DNA from: Heterotrichella gracilis
Taxonomy: Eukaryota; Sar; Xanthophyceae; Tribonematales; Xanthonemataceae
Length of the DNA stretch: 64,000 nucleotides
Direction of reading: 5' to 3'
Assembly (NCBI GenBank): GCA_032358255.1
Contig: JAULBX010004443.1
Span: forward strand, 1 to 64,000
The notes beneath the pieces were generated by a model that was not told where the DNA came from, did not search any database, and saw nothing but the letters and a program-made list of their open reading frames with translations. The position numbers and the translations under genes are program-made. Every line of letters begins with the position of its first letter. Position 1 is the first letter of the stretch. This document shows positions 11,320-23,481 of the stretch, one piece after another.

Positions 11320-14300
11320 ATGGGTCGTCAGCTACACTGGCGGGGCAGCAGCCCAGCCTCGCTGCTGCTGGTAGTGCTGCTGGGTGCAGGGGTCATGTGG
11401 GCGCAGAGTGCGACAGTGCCACTGAATGAGGTAAGGTTACCACACGGTTTATAGTACACAGTTTTTATATTTTAGGATATGCATATTGCTAGGCACTGGG
11501 TGCGCATGCAGAGGGAGCAGGGCAAACAGTTGTGCGATGAAGCTAGCGCCTATGTGTCTGGGTCACCCACAGTGTGCATGCTGATTAAAAATATGAGGTG
11601 CTCCCATATATACAGGTTTGGAAGCATGCAACAAACCTGTATATAACAAACTCAGACTTCACAAGCTGCCAGTGTAGGTTCCTGCACCGTGCATATTCGA
11701 TGAAATCACAGGCTACGCGCTTGATATACAAGGCCATGTACCCCGTGCGCAGGGCTACAACACCTGGAGCTCCCTGACAGCAGAGGACCCTCAGGAGGGT
11801 TTTCAGGACTACCCCGCCCCTACCGCCAGGCTGCCCATCCTGCAGGAGGTACCGGCTACCTTCATTGACACCCGCAGGCCCATCGCCACTGCCGCGGGTA
11901 TGAGCAGGCATGCAGACACCAGCCTGGATGATGTTTTGGCCCACGAGGAAGCTGCTGCTGATGTGTCAGTTGGGGTGAAGCTGGACCTGGGTGTGCTTGA
12001 TGACTCAGCAACTGAAGTCGTACAGGACAGTGGCGATGTGGATACAGCAGATGCAGATGCACAGGACAGTGGCGATGTGGACATGGGGGATGGTTCCAGC
12101 TATGATTCAAGCAGCAGCAGCAGCAGCAGTGGTTACTGGTTGGGGGAGGTCAGCCAGGATGAGGTGGTGCGGGACTCAGTAGTCCCCATAGACGCCGATG
12201 CCGATGCCCAGCTGTTGCAGCAGCTGGATGAGGTTGGGTATGGGTGGGTGAACAGCGCTGCTACCAACAGCATGGACACGGAGAGCGAGTCAGGTGACTC
12301 CAGTGTGCTGGTGGATGGGGTGGCAGGTGACAAGGTGATCGATAACAGCATGGACATGGGGAGTGACTCGGATGATGGTGTGCTGGTGGATGGTGTGGCA
12401 GATGACAAGGTGATCGACGACAGTGAAGCCTACAGCATTTATGACGACTACGATTTGACCAAGGATTCTGAGGAAGCTGCACCTCAGTACGATTTTGACA
12501 GCATGGTGAATGCTGAGCCAGTCACCCTCCCTGAAACCATTGATGATGGCACCGTGGAAGGGGGCCTGCAGCCTGGCATTGCATCAGTCAACATTGCCGA
12601 GCTGCGTCTCCAGTCAGCCCCCACCAAGGGGGATGATGCAGCCTTTTCAGACCCCTTCCTGCAGTACCTGGCGGGGGTGATACAGGATTTCATCTCTGCG
12701 GGTGGACCCCTGCTGGTCCCCACGGATCACTTGGCGGCTGAGGCTGCTGGCGAGGGAGCAGATGTGGAGATGCAGGCAGTTGAGGCAGATGCAGATGAGG
12801 CCTTCATGTAAGTCCTTCAAGCCATAAGGCTCGTTCACAGAGTGTTGCACAGTGTAAAACCAGCTGCACACTTGCGTAACACAGCACTGCTGCAATGTGA
12901 CATGTTGGTGTATTTGGATGCGTATATACAGCTGCATGAGCATTGCAAGTTGTGTCATATAAACTCAAGTTAAAACTGCATGCATGTATAGCTCACACAT
13001 ATACTCACACTCATACAAAATTAAATTTGGTGCGTACCAATATCGTACCACAATATGGTAGACGCAGGGGCTTGCGCATGTCTGTCCACAATTTGCTCTA
13101 CTCAATCAGGGAATTGTCTGCAGGTTGGTTGACGACGAGGGGAACGATGCGTACCTTGATGATGGCTATGATCAGGACGACCACACCTATGATTTCACCG
13201 ATGACATCATGGACGACCTGTCTGCAAGCAGCGATGAGACTGTGATCGGTGCCATCACCAGGCGCTTGGCTGATGCCCTCGGAGTGGCCCCAGGTCAGGA
13301 GGCAGAGGACGAGGACATCGATTTTGATGCCACATCAGCTTCTGCGGAATCCAATGAGGAGCCAGCTGTGCGCTGGGTGCTGGATGCCAGCTTTGCTGAC
13401 AGTGGCATCGGCGGCAACAGTGCAGTGGTGGATGGTGATGTGGCGGCGGTCAGCGCTGCGATCAAGTCCCTGCTGTCCTACCTGGAGCAGCACAAGGCGT
13501 GGGATGACGTCACAGGTGGAGCGGTGGCTGCAGGTACAAATGTAATAGAGTGCTGTGCTACGTCTAAAACACAATTGAACCCATATTGTAATTTTCAATT
13601 AAATCAAGTATAAAATGCAAATTCAATTATGTACTAAAAACAAATATGATATTTTATAATTTAAAAATCAGGGCGTAAGGGACATGCGTTTTTAACAGTC
13701 TATCAGCTCAATGAAAGCATGCCTGCAGGCACGCATTTGTGCAAAGGTCATTTCGGCAGCCTTAGGCGTGTTATCACGCAACTTTTACCAAAAGAACGGT
13801 CCCGTACAGAGCAGCCCCACCCCTGACGAACCATCATACCCGCATCCCAAGATAGCGAGGTGACATTTCACTTATTGCAGGTCGTGCCCAGGATGGCTCT
13901 GACGACAAGCTGGTCACCGTTGAGCTTGTGACCCACACCTACACCCACCAGGCAGCCGCACTGCAGCGCGCCTACTGGCTCAACCTGGCTGCCCTCATGC
14001 TCACATGCGTGGCCATTGGGGCGGTGGGCATGAGCATTGTCAATGGCCGGAGGTGAGCCGTGCGTTGTTCTGGATAGGGCTGTACATGTGGCTTGTGCTT
14101 GAAGGATGGCGGGTGCGCTGGATGTTTGTGCAGCAACTTGCTACCTGCTTATGCAATGTGCTGGCTACAAGGTTCTGCATTTTTAAACAAAAAAGATCAT
14201 TGGCACTCAATTATTAAGGAGTACGATGCGCATGGCACATGGTACGCGTGATCCTGATGTGGAACCTCTTAATGATTGCTTCACCTGCCTGCAGAGCCTC

Positions 14301-14517
14301 GCGGAATGGCTCGCTGGGTGACCATGACACAGACATGGAGGCGCCCCACCAGGAGCCAGACATGTGCTACAATTTGCTTGGGGGCACGTACACGTCAGCG
14401 CGCAAGGTGCTGGATGCGCCGATCATCGCTGCACACTTTGTGCAGGGGGGCGCCTACAGCGGGCTGGAGGATGTGCGCGCACCCCTGCTGCAGCATGAGG
14501 GGGGTGCTGGCGCATAG
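11320..14517 (+). CDS. Acidic single-pass type I membrane protein, unknown function
   Basis: Exons 11320-11430, 11753-12807, 13124-13533, 13881-14052 and 14295-14517 join in phase to give 656 residues. The first exon encodes a clear signal peptide (residues 1 to about 29: basic start, SLLLVVLLGAG core). The long ectodomain is strongly acidic, rich in Asp, Ser, Glu and Gly, with internal repeats: QDSGDVD occurs twice, and VLVDGVA(G/D)DKVID twice around residues 222-262. A hydrophobic helix at about residues 557-579 (start YWLNLAALML) is followed by a tail of about 77 residues, presumably cytosolic. I recognise no domain and see almost no cysteine in the ectodomain. The acidic repeats could bind Ca2+ or basic ligands, but that is speculation. 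The splice model is strong because all junctions keep one frame and the TM and signal peptide fall on separate exons. Confidence 0.75.
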
Positions 14518-14556
14518 GGGCTGGAGAGGGTATGTGGTGTTTGATGCGGTATATGC

Positions 14557-14561
14557 TGTAA
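14557..14561 (+). terminator. Putative TGTAA polyadenylation signal
   Basis: TGTAA lies 40 bases after the stop codon of the acidic membrane protein gene. The short distance makes its use uncertain. Confidence 0.35.
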
Positions 14562-15657
14562 GGGATCTGCGTTGGTGGCGGAGATGTAGGGGCAGGGGAA
14601 TTGCGCGCGTCACAGTTGACACTCTTTGCCAGATTTCTGTGACCAAGCTTGACAAGTCAGGTGTCCTGGGTTGGTTTAGAAAGGTGGCAAGTCTTTTCCA
14701 CCCGGCATTAAGAGGTGGATAAGAGCACTCTCAAATGCTCCTACCAGTGGCAGATAAAACTATTGTCACAAAGCTCTGTATATTTTGTCACAATTGTCAT
14801 GTACTCCCTGAGAACTGAAGTACTGATCCAGTGGGCGTTCGCAACTTGCAAGAACGGTGTATGTTTGCACCCATTCTGCTGCATCTCTGCATGTTGGAAG
14901 CCCTTAGTTGCCGCAGCGGCTGGGGACAGCAATGTCACATTGGACAAGTTGCAAATTTTGGTTTTGATAGCCCTGGGCATGCTATGCATTGCACTTATTA
15001 AGAGGCAAATAGTATGCCAGAATGCTGCAGCTCCTTTTTTCTCCTGAGTTGCTGACTCGATTGCATGTTACAAATACCACTCATCTTCCAGCGGGATAAT
15101 GCCATGAAGCCAAGTTTAAGGATGAGCCCAGCGGCATGCACCTGGCAGCGTAATCAACACTGTTGCGGGGGTCCCAGTGGCATAGCCCGGGTTAGAACAT
15201 TAAAATTTCATAGGCTATGTGAACTAGGCCTCAAAGTTCTGGCAGGCTGGACTTGTGGTTCGAACAGAAAATAAAGGTGTGAATAAAAGTGTATAAATTT
15301 GGCCAAGGGAGTGCGCTAGGTAGAACAGCACGATGTTGGAGTTACATCAAAATAGACCGTAATCAATTGCAGTATTGGCAGAGGTGTAAAGCTGGCAACG
15401 ATTCATCTGTCATGACTGAGACAGTGTAGGCTCGTGCACCTTCATGTGTGGCAGATAGCAGTCCTGCATATCATGGGTATACAAATGCTCGGCGTACCAC
15501 GGTTCCTATGGAAGCAATAAGCCGATGACGGCTTGGGAACGCCTTTTTGTTTGTTTGTTTGATGTACCACGGTTCCTATGGACAACAGGAAGTCCATAGG
15601 AGTCAGGGCACGATGTACACCACCTCTCACACAGGAGAGTCCTCACAATACCCTCCT
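14562..15657. other. Convergent intergenic stretch
   Basis: Space between the 3' ends of the membrane protein gene (+) and the GNAT gene (-). No coding sequence is supported. It contains a 19-bp direct repeat (15494-15512 and 15564-15582) and a short GTTT run. A TTACA (TGTAA on the minus strand) near 15339 could serve the GNAT transcript. Confidence 0.5.
15494..15582. repeat. 19-bp direct repeat, 70-bp spacing
   Basis: GTACCACGGTTCCTATGGA occurs identically at 15494-15512 and 15564-15582, separated by sequence that includes TTTGTTTGTTTG. Such spaced perfect repeats can be remnants of a small insertion, but no element is recognisable between them. Confidence 0.8.
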
Positions 15658-16588
15658 TCACAAGTGCTTGCGCCAGCAGAACAGCTGCGTTTGCTGCCAG
15701 CCCAGCCTCTTGTAATAGCCCAGGGCGCCAGGGTTGTGGGTATCTGCCAGCAGCTGGAGCCGCGTGATGCCATGCCCTGCAGCCCACTCATACAGCGCTT
15801 GCAGCAGCTGCTTGCCTACACCTGCGGGGGGTGCACAGGGGCGCATTTATGAGGTATGTTGAGGGTTTACGGGCTGGGTTTAGGGTTCATGGGGTGTATT
15901 GCACTGGGGCAACACCTGTATCAACGTGGGCTGATGATATGTGTGGGGAGGCGATTACCGTACACACAAGCCTGGATGCGCAATGGCAGGGGGTTGTACA
16001 CAGACAGCACTACAACTGGGAAATTGCGTCAAACAGCTTTAGCAATAGGGAGCCACGTGCAATGTCAACATCAAAAGGCCTTGCCTTTGCCCCTGCACTC
16101 CTCCGACACCACCATGTCTTCAATGACGCCAGCCATGCCACCCTCGGCGGTTGAAATCATGGTCTGCAAGCTCACCATGCCCACCACCTGCAGGGCATCC
16201 CAGCCGGTCAAGACGGTCCAAAGCAGGAAGACCCTAAACCCTAAACAGTGGTACATGCGTGGCCCCAAGTGGCATTCTGCGGGAACACCTTAATATCGTT
16301 TTATGAGGTGCAAGCCACCTTGGACTGAGTTGCATAAACTGTCCCTTTGTGTCAGCTGGATGTAAGCCTTTCTGCTGAAATTACCCCAGTTAATCCCCCC
16401 ACCTTTTGCCCGTGCGCCTCAGCCACCATGATGCAGTCCTTGTCACTGGCCACCAGCAGCGTCAGTCCCCGCTGCTGCTTGGCCGCGTCAGGCTGGAAGT
16501 CAGTTTCTATGGTGAACAGCTGGTGAAGCAGATCCACAAGCTGTGGTACGTCTGCCTGGACAGCGCGGCGGTAGGTGATGGTGGCCAT
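15658..16588 (-). CDS. GNAT-family N-acetyltransferase
   Basis: Transfers an acetyl group from acetyl-CoA to an amine substrate that cannot be named from sequence. Three exons on the minus strand: 16588-16403, 16187-16085 and 15821-15658; 150 residues, the size of a single-domain GNAT. The start MATITYRRAV is a typical GNAT beta-1. Motif A is assembled across the second junction as RGKGVGKQL, matching the acetyl-CoA pyrophosphate loop (R/Q)xxGxG/A. The C-terminus, with ALGYYKRLGW, is typical motif B. The second intron starts with GC (AAAG|GCAAGG); only that donor yields the intact motif A. Both introns contain TTTAGGG-like motifs (15862-15888, 16231-16246). No targeting sequence is evident. 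It diverges from the EF-hand gene. Confidence 0.9.
15862..15888. repeat. Telomere-like motifs in GNAT intron 2
   Basis: GAGGGTTTACGGG and GGGTTTAGGGTT lie about 40 bases from the acceptor of the second GNAT intron. Confidence 0.65.
16231..16246. repeat. Telomere-like motif in GNAT intron 1
   Basis: ACCCTAAACCCTAAAC lies about 45 bases from the acceptor of the first GNAT intron. Confidence 0.75.
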
Positions 16589-17551
16589 GGGTGCCCCCCA
16601 CTGGTGGGTGGGCTGGGTGGGTGAGCGAGGTGGGTGGGTGTGTGGCAGCTGGTTGGTGGTGTTGGAGGAATAAGGCTGTTCCCGTGTACACCGGGTGGGT
16701 TAATAGGGACGGGTTGTGCTGATAGCCAAGTAGCCTAGCTCTTAGGTTGGCAACTGGTGGACTCTAGCTTTTTATGGTTTTGAGAAGGATGAATGTCAGC
16801 ACAGGCACAGAAAATTTGTCAACAGGTCACACTCGTAACGGGCTGACGACTGTTTCGCTGCCAAAAGCTATGCATGCAATTTGCAAACACATGCATGCAT
16901 GCATATGAAATATCCACCGGCTCGACACTGTCGACAAGGGCCGGCGTAGGAATGTGTGTGGGCTAAACAAATAGGATTCAAATCCTGGAAGCACCTCTAT
17001 TGACTGGAAATAACGTGTCTTATGTTGTTGTGGCTGTAAATAAGTTTAAACCCTCTGTTGTGGTGTTCCCGCTCTTTGCTGTTGATACGATATCCCCAGT
17101 TTGAGGCTGCACTTATTCTTGAAACAAGATCCTCCAGTTCAAGTGGAAGTCTCGCGCTCTAGCCTAGAGTCTTGGATACCAAACTTCAAACCGAGCAAAG
17201 CATTTACCATCGAGCAACCTTGTTTTCTGTGCGAATCCTCGCCAACGTCTGACAAAAAAGTATCGGATAGACTTGTACCCAGTACAACTCAGTGGGTTGT
17301 TATCCAACACCTTTAAAATCACGGTGGGTTTGCACTATTTTATTGCCAGCGGCTTGTGAGCGATCCCTTATGTTTTGCAGACTTTGCAATCGCCCATCAG
17401 GAACAAACCGTCCTGCGTTGCTGTTGCAGATTCAGTGAGCTACTGGAGCATCTCGGACAGTATATAACCAGGAAAGTACACTAGCTATCACTCCAAGGAG
17501 CTTCACATACCATAAATTGAGCAAAATTGGGGATCACGGTGCAGAACAGCC
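16589..17551. promoter_or_regulatory. Divergent spacer between GNAT and EF-hand genes
   Basis: About 960 bases separate the two divergent start codons, so both promoters should lie here. No core element is unambiguous. A GCATGCATGCATATG palindromic cluster occurs near 16890-16907. No coding sequence is supported. Confidence 0.35.
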
Positions 17552-19684
17552 ATGGCCATGACAGCCTGTCTGCCCATCACCGGAGCTGTTGTCAGGCACC
17601 GGCTCGGTAAGTGCTTGCGGCCTGTCCACCTGAACACTAGAAACATAACACACTGCTACTTTAAAGTCATCAAGCAGAGCAGTGTGGACGTTCACGACAC
17701 GACATGCCTCGGAGGCGAGGGATACGTGCACACTGCTCGTGCACGAGATCGTCACGACATGCCTACTGAGCCTTGTCAGCAAAACCCAGCACACCATAAC
17801 CTGTCTCGCATATGTAGACTATGTTTAGCAGTTCATTTGCTGGCAATATCTTGCGGCCTCAGTGAACCCATCCGAAGTGGCTTTCCCGCGCTCGCCATCT
17901 GCGCCAGCTGCTCAGAAGCCCACGGGTCTTGAATGGCATCGACACACTGTTATATAAGTGCGCTGTTATATAAGCACAAATGCTTACGTGCCAACTTGTT
18001 AGAGTGCGCCAGTACACAGTATAGGCGGTGCGTTGACTGCACTTGCACACCACTGCAGCAGCAGGAGCAGCCTAAGCACAACAATCATTCATACATGCAT
18101 TCCATGCTGCAGCTGGCGCAAGGTCCACACCCTTGTTTGTGCAGGCTTTCCACGCCTTGCTGGATCAGCCAGGCGCACCCCCACTGGGGCCCCCAGCCGT
18201 CGCCTCAGTGCTGCCTTCACACCCCCACGTGGCGCGCACATTGGTGGGGACATGGATCTCGAGGCGCAGCTGCACAGCCAGGTGGTGCCTGGCCTGCAGG
18301 AGTACGCGGCATCGGTGAGTGCAGGTTTTTATCCTGCTGCTGGTTGTTCTGAACAAGGGGGTTGCCGTAGGTTGACATGCTGTAGTAGTATGATGGACGC
18401 AACATCGAGGCAATGCCTTGTTGATGTGATATGTATCATACGCCATTGCATGGCGTGACATTGATTTCGCCCACTGCAACCGCTCTACACTTCCTTGCCA
18501 ATGAAGTGCATACTTTGTCTTGTGTGAAGTAGTGAGTCAATGCTAAATGCATAAGATTATGCGTTTTGCATTGACCCGCTATTTCATGCAGGACAAGTAT
18601 GCACTTTAATGAAAAGAGAGTGTACAGTGGCATCCACCTTCTTGAACATGAGTACTCCAATGTGGCTGGAGGCTTGGCATGGGCTTGCAAGGGAGATGCA
18701 ATTTGGGAGCTGACGGCCCATTCACAGTGGCGCCATGGCATGCAGTGGGGATGATCGTCAGTGGGGATTTCCGTCAAAATAAATTTTTGGCATGCAGGTC
18801 ACAGCCACTTTGAAAGGCCCTGTGCTGGCTCTGACCTGCATGCCAGCAATGTATTTTAGCTAAAAATAAATTCATTACCATGATGGCAGGCATGGTAATT
18901 ACCCAGCCAATTTTGACTGATGTCATGCCTCTGAAGCAGCGCAGATTAACTGCGCGCAACCTGTCGCATCTGTTCCCGGGATGGCCATAGTATACATGCC
19001 CCATACGTATGATGATTGATCCCCCTTTTGCAGATATGGGATCGCCGTCGCCGCATCCCATCCACCACCTACTCCGACCCCCTCATCCACATTTTTGAGG
19101 CATTTGACGCCGATGGGGATGGCCACCTCACCGCTGCTGAGGTGGCACAGGCACTCAACAGCGTGGGGGTGCAGGCAACCGAGGCGCAGGTACAGCTGTT
19201 CATTGATGGTGAGTATGCATGTGGTGGGCAGGCAGGTGGTACATGGCACGAGTGGCCTATAAGATTGGCAATTCAACACCATCTTGGCAAGTTGCTGTTA
19301 GTCACGTTTGCTGAGGGCTGATAAGAAACCATTCAGCTTAGCTCAGATGCACCACATGCAAAAGCTACAGCCGCTTGGTGGGTTGGCAACTTGCATATTA
19401 CAGGCATGTACTGCAGGCTGCGTTCACTGCACCTAAAGCAACTTTGCCACAGGCCTGTGATATGCCACAGGCAAGAAGTTTCTACATGCACCACAATTGC
19501 CAGGCCAGTGCTAAAGTTGGGCGGCGTTGGCTGATCGCGGGTTGATCAATTGTTTATGAAAGCAATTGCCTCCCTGCCTGCAGCTGTCGACAGCGACGCC
19601 AACGGCACCATTGAGCACAACGAGTTCCCCTCATTCATCTTCTTCATGGCGGCCAAGGCGGCCAAGGTGGTGCACGCACAGTGA
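17552..19684 (+). CDS. Small EF-hand protein with transit-peptide-like N-terminus
   Basis: Exons 17552-17606, 18145-18314, 19034-19208 and 19584-19684 (stop TGA) join in phase to 166 residues. The first ~45 residues are rich in Ala, Arg, Ser, Thr and Pro and have no acidic residue, typical of a plastid (or mitochondrial) transit peptide. Two canonical EF-hand loops follow: DADGDGHLTAAE (exon 3) and DSDANGTIEHNE (exon 4), each with acidic residues at positions 1, 3 and 12. The protein ends shortly after (AAKVVHAQ). It is probably a two-EF-hand Ca2+ sensor or buffer in an organelle; no enzymatic domain is attached. The motifs and splicing are seen directly; the location is inferred. It converges with the crotonase gene. 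Confidence 0.82.
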
Positions 19685-20661
19685 TCGCTGGCGAGGAAGG
19701 GTTGCCAACGGTGGCAGGGCACCACGCACACTGCCAAAAGCGTCTAAAAACTGGCAGTTTGCACTGGCAATCAATGAGCTTTGGCTAGGTCATTAGGATG
19801 ACATTGGTGCTGTCACTGTTGGCTGCCAGCCCAAAAAGACAATGTACTACGAGCAGTAGGCAAAATGTGAAGAACACCGTGGATGAGTCATCATGCTGTG
19901 GCAAAACATGCATGCTGATGTATACGTAAACATAGCTGACATATCTGTTGCAAATTGCATTACATTTCAGTGGAATAGACTCCTGTACTTCGTGTTGAGA
20001 TTTACTATGCTAAGGTTGAGAAAATCATATCTGTTTTGTATCATGCTTGGAGAAAGCCGCTGTTAATATGTGCTTTGTATTTTGTAGGTGCATCAAGGCT
20101 GGAAACGGAACTTGCATATGTGACTGATACTTGCAATGTTTGTACACTGTTTGTGGATGCAGTCTATGCATATGAGGCACTATGTGGAACTGTAACTTAT
20201 TGCTTACAATAACAACTCTTGGTGACAGCTGCAAACGGACAGCACTCAACACTATAAAACCTGCGTAATTAATGCATATGCAGCTATAATCAATGCTAAA
20301 TCCCTTGTATAGAGCGCAACAATGACATCCGATATCAACTTTAAAAGTATGGCTATCAAGCACTGGCGTATGCCGGACACTTGTGCAATTGTATACAAGC
20401 AGGCGATAGGAAAAAAACCTTGCAAATACCTGATCAGCAATGATAAAAGCGTGCTTACTCTTGTATACATTAGGAAATTTTAGCACACTTGTTTAAACGC
20501 TTCATATAAAATCCACTCTTTAAAGACTGAATGCGCAACCCACCCTTCCATGCAATCTGCTGTCTTCCTTTTCCAAGCCACTCCCATCTTGTCCACCCAG
20601 TGCACACCATTGGACATTACACGCCATGGTGCTGCCACTATTTGGAATGTATTGTACCGCA
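19685..20661. other. Convergent A+T-rich intergenic stretch
   Basis: Lies between the 3' ends of the EF-hand gene and the crotonase gene. No coding sequence is supported. TGTAA (20204-20208) and TTACA motifs near 20200 are candidate poly(A) signals for either strand. Confidence 0.45.
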
Positions 20662-23481
20662 TTACAGCTGAGACCTTAAAGCCCCGCTGTTGTCTGGCGT
20701 GGCTGCACTTGTGCGCTGCCTGCCCCTTCCAGTCATCTCTGCCAGGCGCCGCTGGGCAATGGCCGCAGACTGTGGCAGGGGAATTTGCAGTGACATGGCA
20801 GCAAAATAGTGGGCTAGCAACCATCAGCAAGCATGGGCAGCTGCCGAATTCCATTCAGCTCATGCAGCTTCCAGGTGTTGCCACCAAGCCACACATGGAC
20901 AGCCAAGTTGTGTGGTGCCCATGCAATGCTGTATCCTCACATGGGCCAATGTGGTGCATCTCAACACAATTCCCTCCTCACAAACCGCATGCTCTCGTGT
21001 AAGCAACAGAGCGTTGTCGTGGGTCGTGGGCCACAAGCCACACGTGAGCAGCTCAAGCACTGATGCATCCCCTTAAGTGCATTCGTATCCCCTAAGCAAG
21101 GGTACGCACCTCTGGGTCGTTGACCAGCAGCATCTGCGAGCTGTTCTCAACTGCAAGGGCACTGCGCAGCGACTGCCCGTCAGCCGCACCGTTCAGGATC
21201 TCCTTGGTCAGCGAAAGACCCTGCAACCACCACCTTGGTCAGCGTCACCCCATTACTTTTGCCCCCCTCTATATTACTTGATATTTTGCTTTGCCTATTT
21301 TCGCATTCGTTTTGCTTCTGTTTACGCTTGATTCGCCTGAGGCTTGAGCCTTGAGGCCTGTGCTTGTGCAAGGTTGTGATGTGCACCATGCACCTCCAAT
21401 AACCATATACGCATTCAACACTTGGAAGAGGACAACAAAATGACAATAAATGCACAAGATGGACTTTCAGGTTGATCCCACACAAAAAATTCACATGTAC
21501 GACAACAACACTCTCGCATGCATGCCCTTGCCCGCCCGCATTAAATCACGGGTCCAACCTATCGTTGCCCAACCCAGTGTACCCACCTTCTCTGACAGCG
21601 ACAGCATATCCCGCGCCATAGCAGCAGCAGCCGTCTGCAGTGCGGCCTCCGCCCCGCCCTCCCCTCCCACCTCCACCACCTCGTTCACCAGCCCCAGCTG
21701 GTGAGCGCGCTGCGCTGACATGGTGCGCCCAGTCAGCATGAGCTCAGAGGCGGGACCAATGCCAGCCAGGCGGGGCAGGAAGAAGCTGGAGCCCATGTCC
21801 GCACCTGCAACATTATTCTTCTTACTATTATAATAATAATGGTAATTGATATTTTATTATATTAAGGGTGTCTCATTATGTCCCACAAATTCCTGTAAAT
21901 GCCTGGGTAGTTGTTATCCGTTATCCATTATTCATAACAGTTATGGCAACCACAAAGGAACCAGGGCAGCCTACATGCAGGCATGCTACAATGGTGGTGA
22001 CATCTAGTACCCTACAATCCCTGTGTGTGCACGCCATGGAAGACGATGGATTTGTTAAGTAGGTGCCACGGCACCAGTATGTGCACTGTGGTTGTACCTC
22101 GGGGTTCCCATATGGCATGCCCAACCGACTGATCCAAGCGCACTCTGGACTTACCTGTGAGCCCAATCTTCACAAATGCAGCGCTGAACTTGGCATCAGG
22201 TGTGGCGATGCGCACATCTGCAGCCAGCGCCAGCGCCAGACCAGCGCCCTGCGCCGGCCCCTGCGCAAAGGGGAACATGCCACCCTGAGCAAGAGGGAGG
22301 ATGCCAAATGTATGGGCTGGATCACCCTGCACCTGGCCTACCCTTTGGGCCACTGCACTATGTGTGACCCGCAACTTGAGGGAGGCATGCACTGCCACTT
22401 TTTGCAGGCTGCAAGCTGTTGGCCATTGCAGGTGCGTCATGATCGACATGCCTATTGGATCATCATCACAGTGTATGATACAGCATGCTGCACTCAATTC
22501 CCGCCTGCAATGCGGAATGGTTGCTTTCATACCTGTATGGCGGCGATGATTGGCTGCGGAATGGCGCGCATCTTGGCAATCATGCGCGCAAGCAGCTGCT
22601 GGCTGCGGAGGTCCTTGTAGTCCCAGGCCTGGCCACCAATACCCCTGGGGCACAAACTCACATGCTAATGTGGTGATGCTACTGGCAAGCATGCTGCAAA
22701 CAAGCATCATGTACACTGCACACATCTGTTCGCCAAAGTACACTGCATGTAGTCAAGGGACCTAGAATGATGGTACTGCACCCTGCGTATGACCACCCTA
22801 CGCCACTATGATCATGAAATCAACCAAGATGCATACCTAGCTGCCGCTTTGATGTCCACCCCGCCACAGAACGCCCTGCCCGCGGCCCTCAGCACCACAA
22901 CCCGCACACCCCCACTTGCGTCCACCAGCATGCTGTTGGGGGGCTGCAGTGCATCCAGTACCTGGGCAGACACAAGTTAACCCAGTTTGAGCATAGCCAA
23001 GTAACTCGACGTCACTTTGCAACTGCCTGTGCACATGCAGCAGCAACGGCGCTGCGGCTAGGCACTGCCACATAGCAGTGCGGTGCCCCAAACCCTAACC
23101 CCTAAATAGTTTTTTGTATGTGCCAGCGTTTTATGTTATGCAGCACAACAGATAATGGCAGGCTGCGCGCACTGTCTCCCTACGCATCCTTGCCACATAT
23201 GCATATGCAGCACACCTGCCCATGGACACCACACACCAGCCCCTCACCTCGTGGATCTCTGTCAGCAGCTCCATGCTGATGGCGTTGAACGCCTTGGGAC
23301 GGTTCAGTGTCACCCACGCCACTGCCCCTTCTGGTCCGTCATCCACCTTGACGTGCAGGTGCTGCCAGGCACGCTGGTCGAGCTGCATGGATGCAAGGCC
23401 CCACTGCCCCCGAGTTGCTAGGCTGGTGCTGGGCCCAATAGCTGCCAGCAGGAATGGATAGGCCGTCAGAGGATCAAACAA
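20662..23481 (-). CDS. Crotonase-superfamily enoyl-CoA hydratase/isomerase-like protein
   Basis: Seven minus-strand exons: 23481-23248, 22961-22837, 22644-22533, 22260-22155, 21804-21587, 21220-21110, 20769-20662; 337 residues, slightly longer than a minimal crotonase because of ~40 extra N-terminal residues. The fold signature is clear: WVTLNRPKAFNAIS, the oxyanion-hole strand FCGGVDIKA, GPAQGAG, then VKIGLTGADMG and LPRLAG. The two glutamates of classical enoyl-CoA hydratase are absent: GAG is followed by Leu rather than Glu, and the 'PE' position reads VK. The Asp in GADMG matches the catalytic Asp of dienoyl-CoA isomerases, so it is likelier an isomerase or divergent member than a standard hydratase. 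The C-terminus is SQL, a weak match to a peroxisomal PTS1. Acts on acyl-CoA, presumably in fatty-acid or branched-chain breakdown. An intron carries AACCCTAACCCCTAAAT at 23091-23107. Confidence 0.88.
23091..23107. repeat. Telomere-like motif in crotonase intron 1
   Basis: AACCCTAACCCCTAAAT, a degenerate CCCTAAA array in the first intron, about 130 bases from its acceptor (the next exon begins at 22961). Confidence 0.65.

Noticed and set aside
16960-17000. tRNA-like T-arm (GGATTCAAATCC)
   Set aside because: No acceptor stem, anticodon arm or A box at the right distance.
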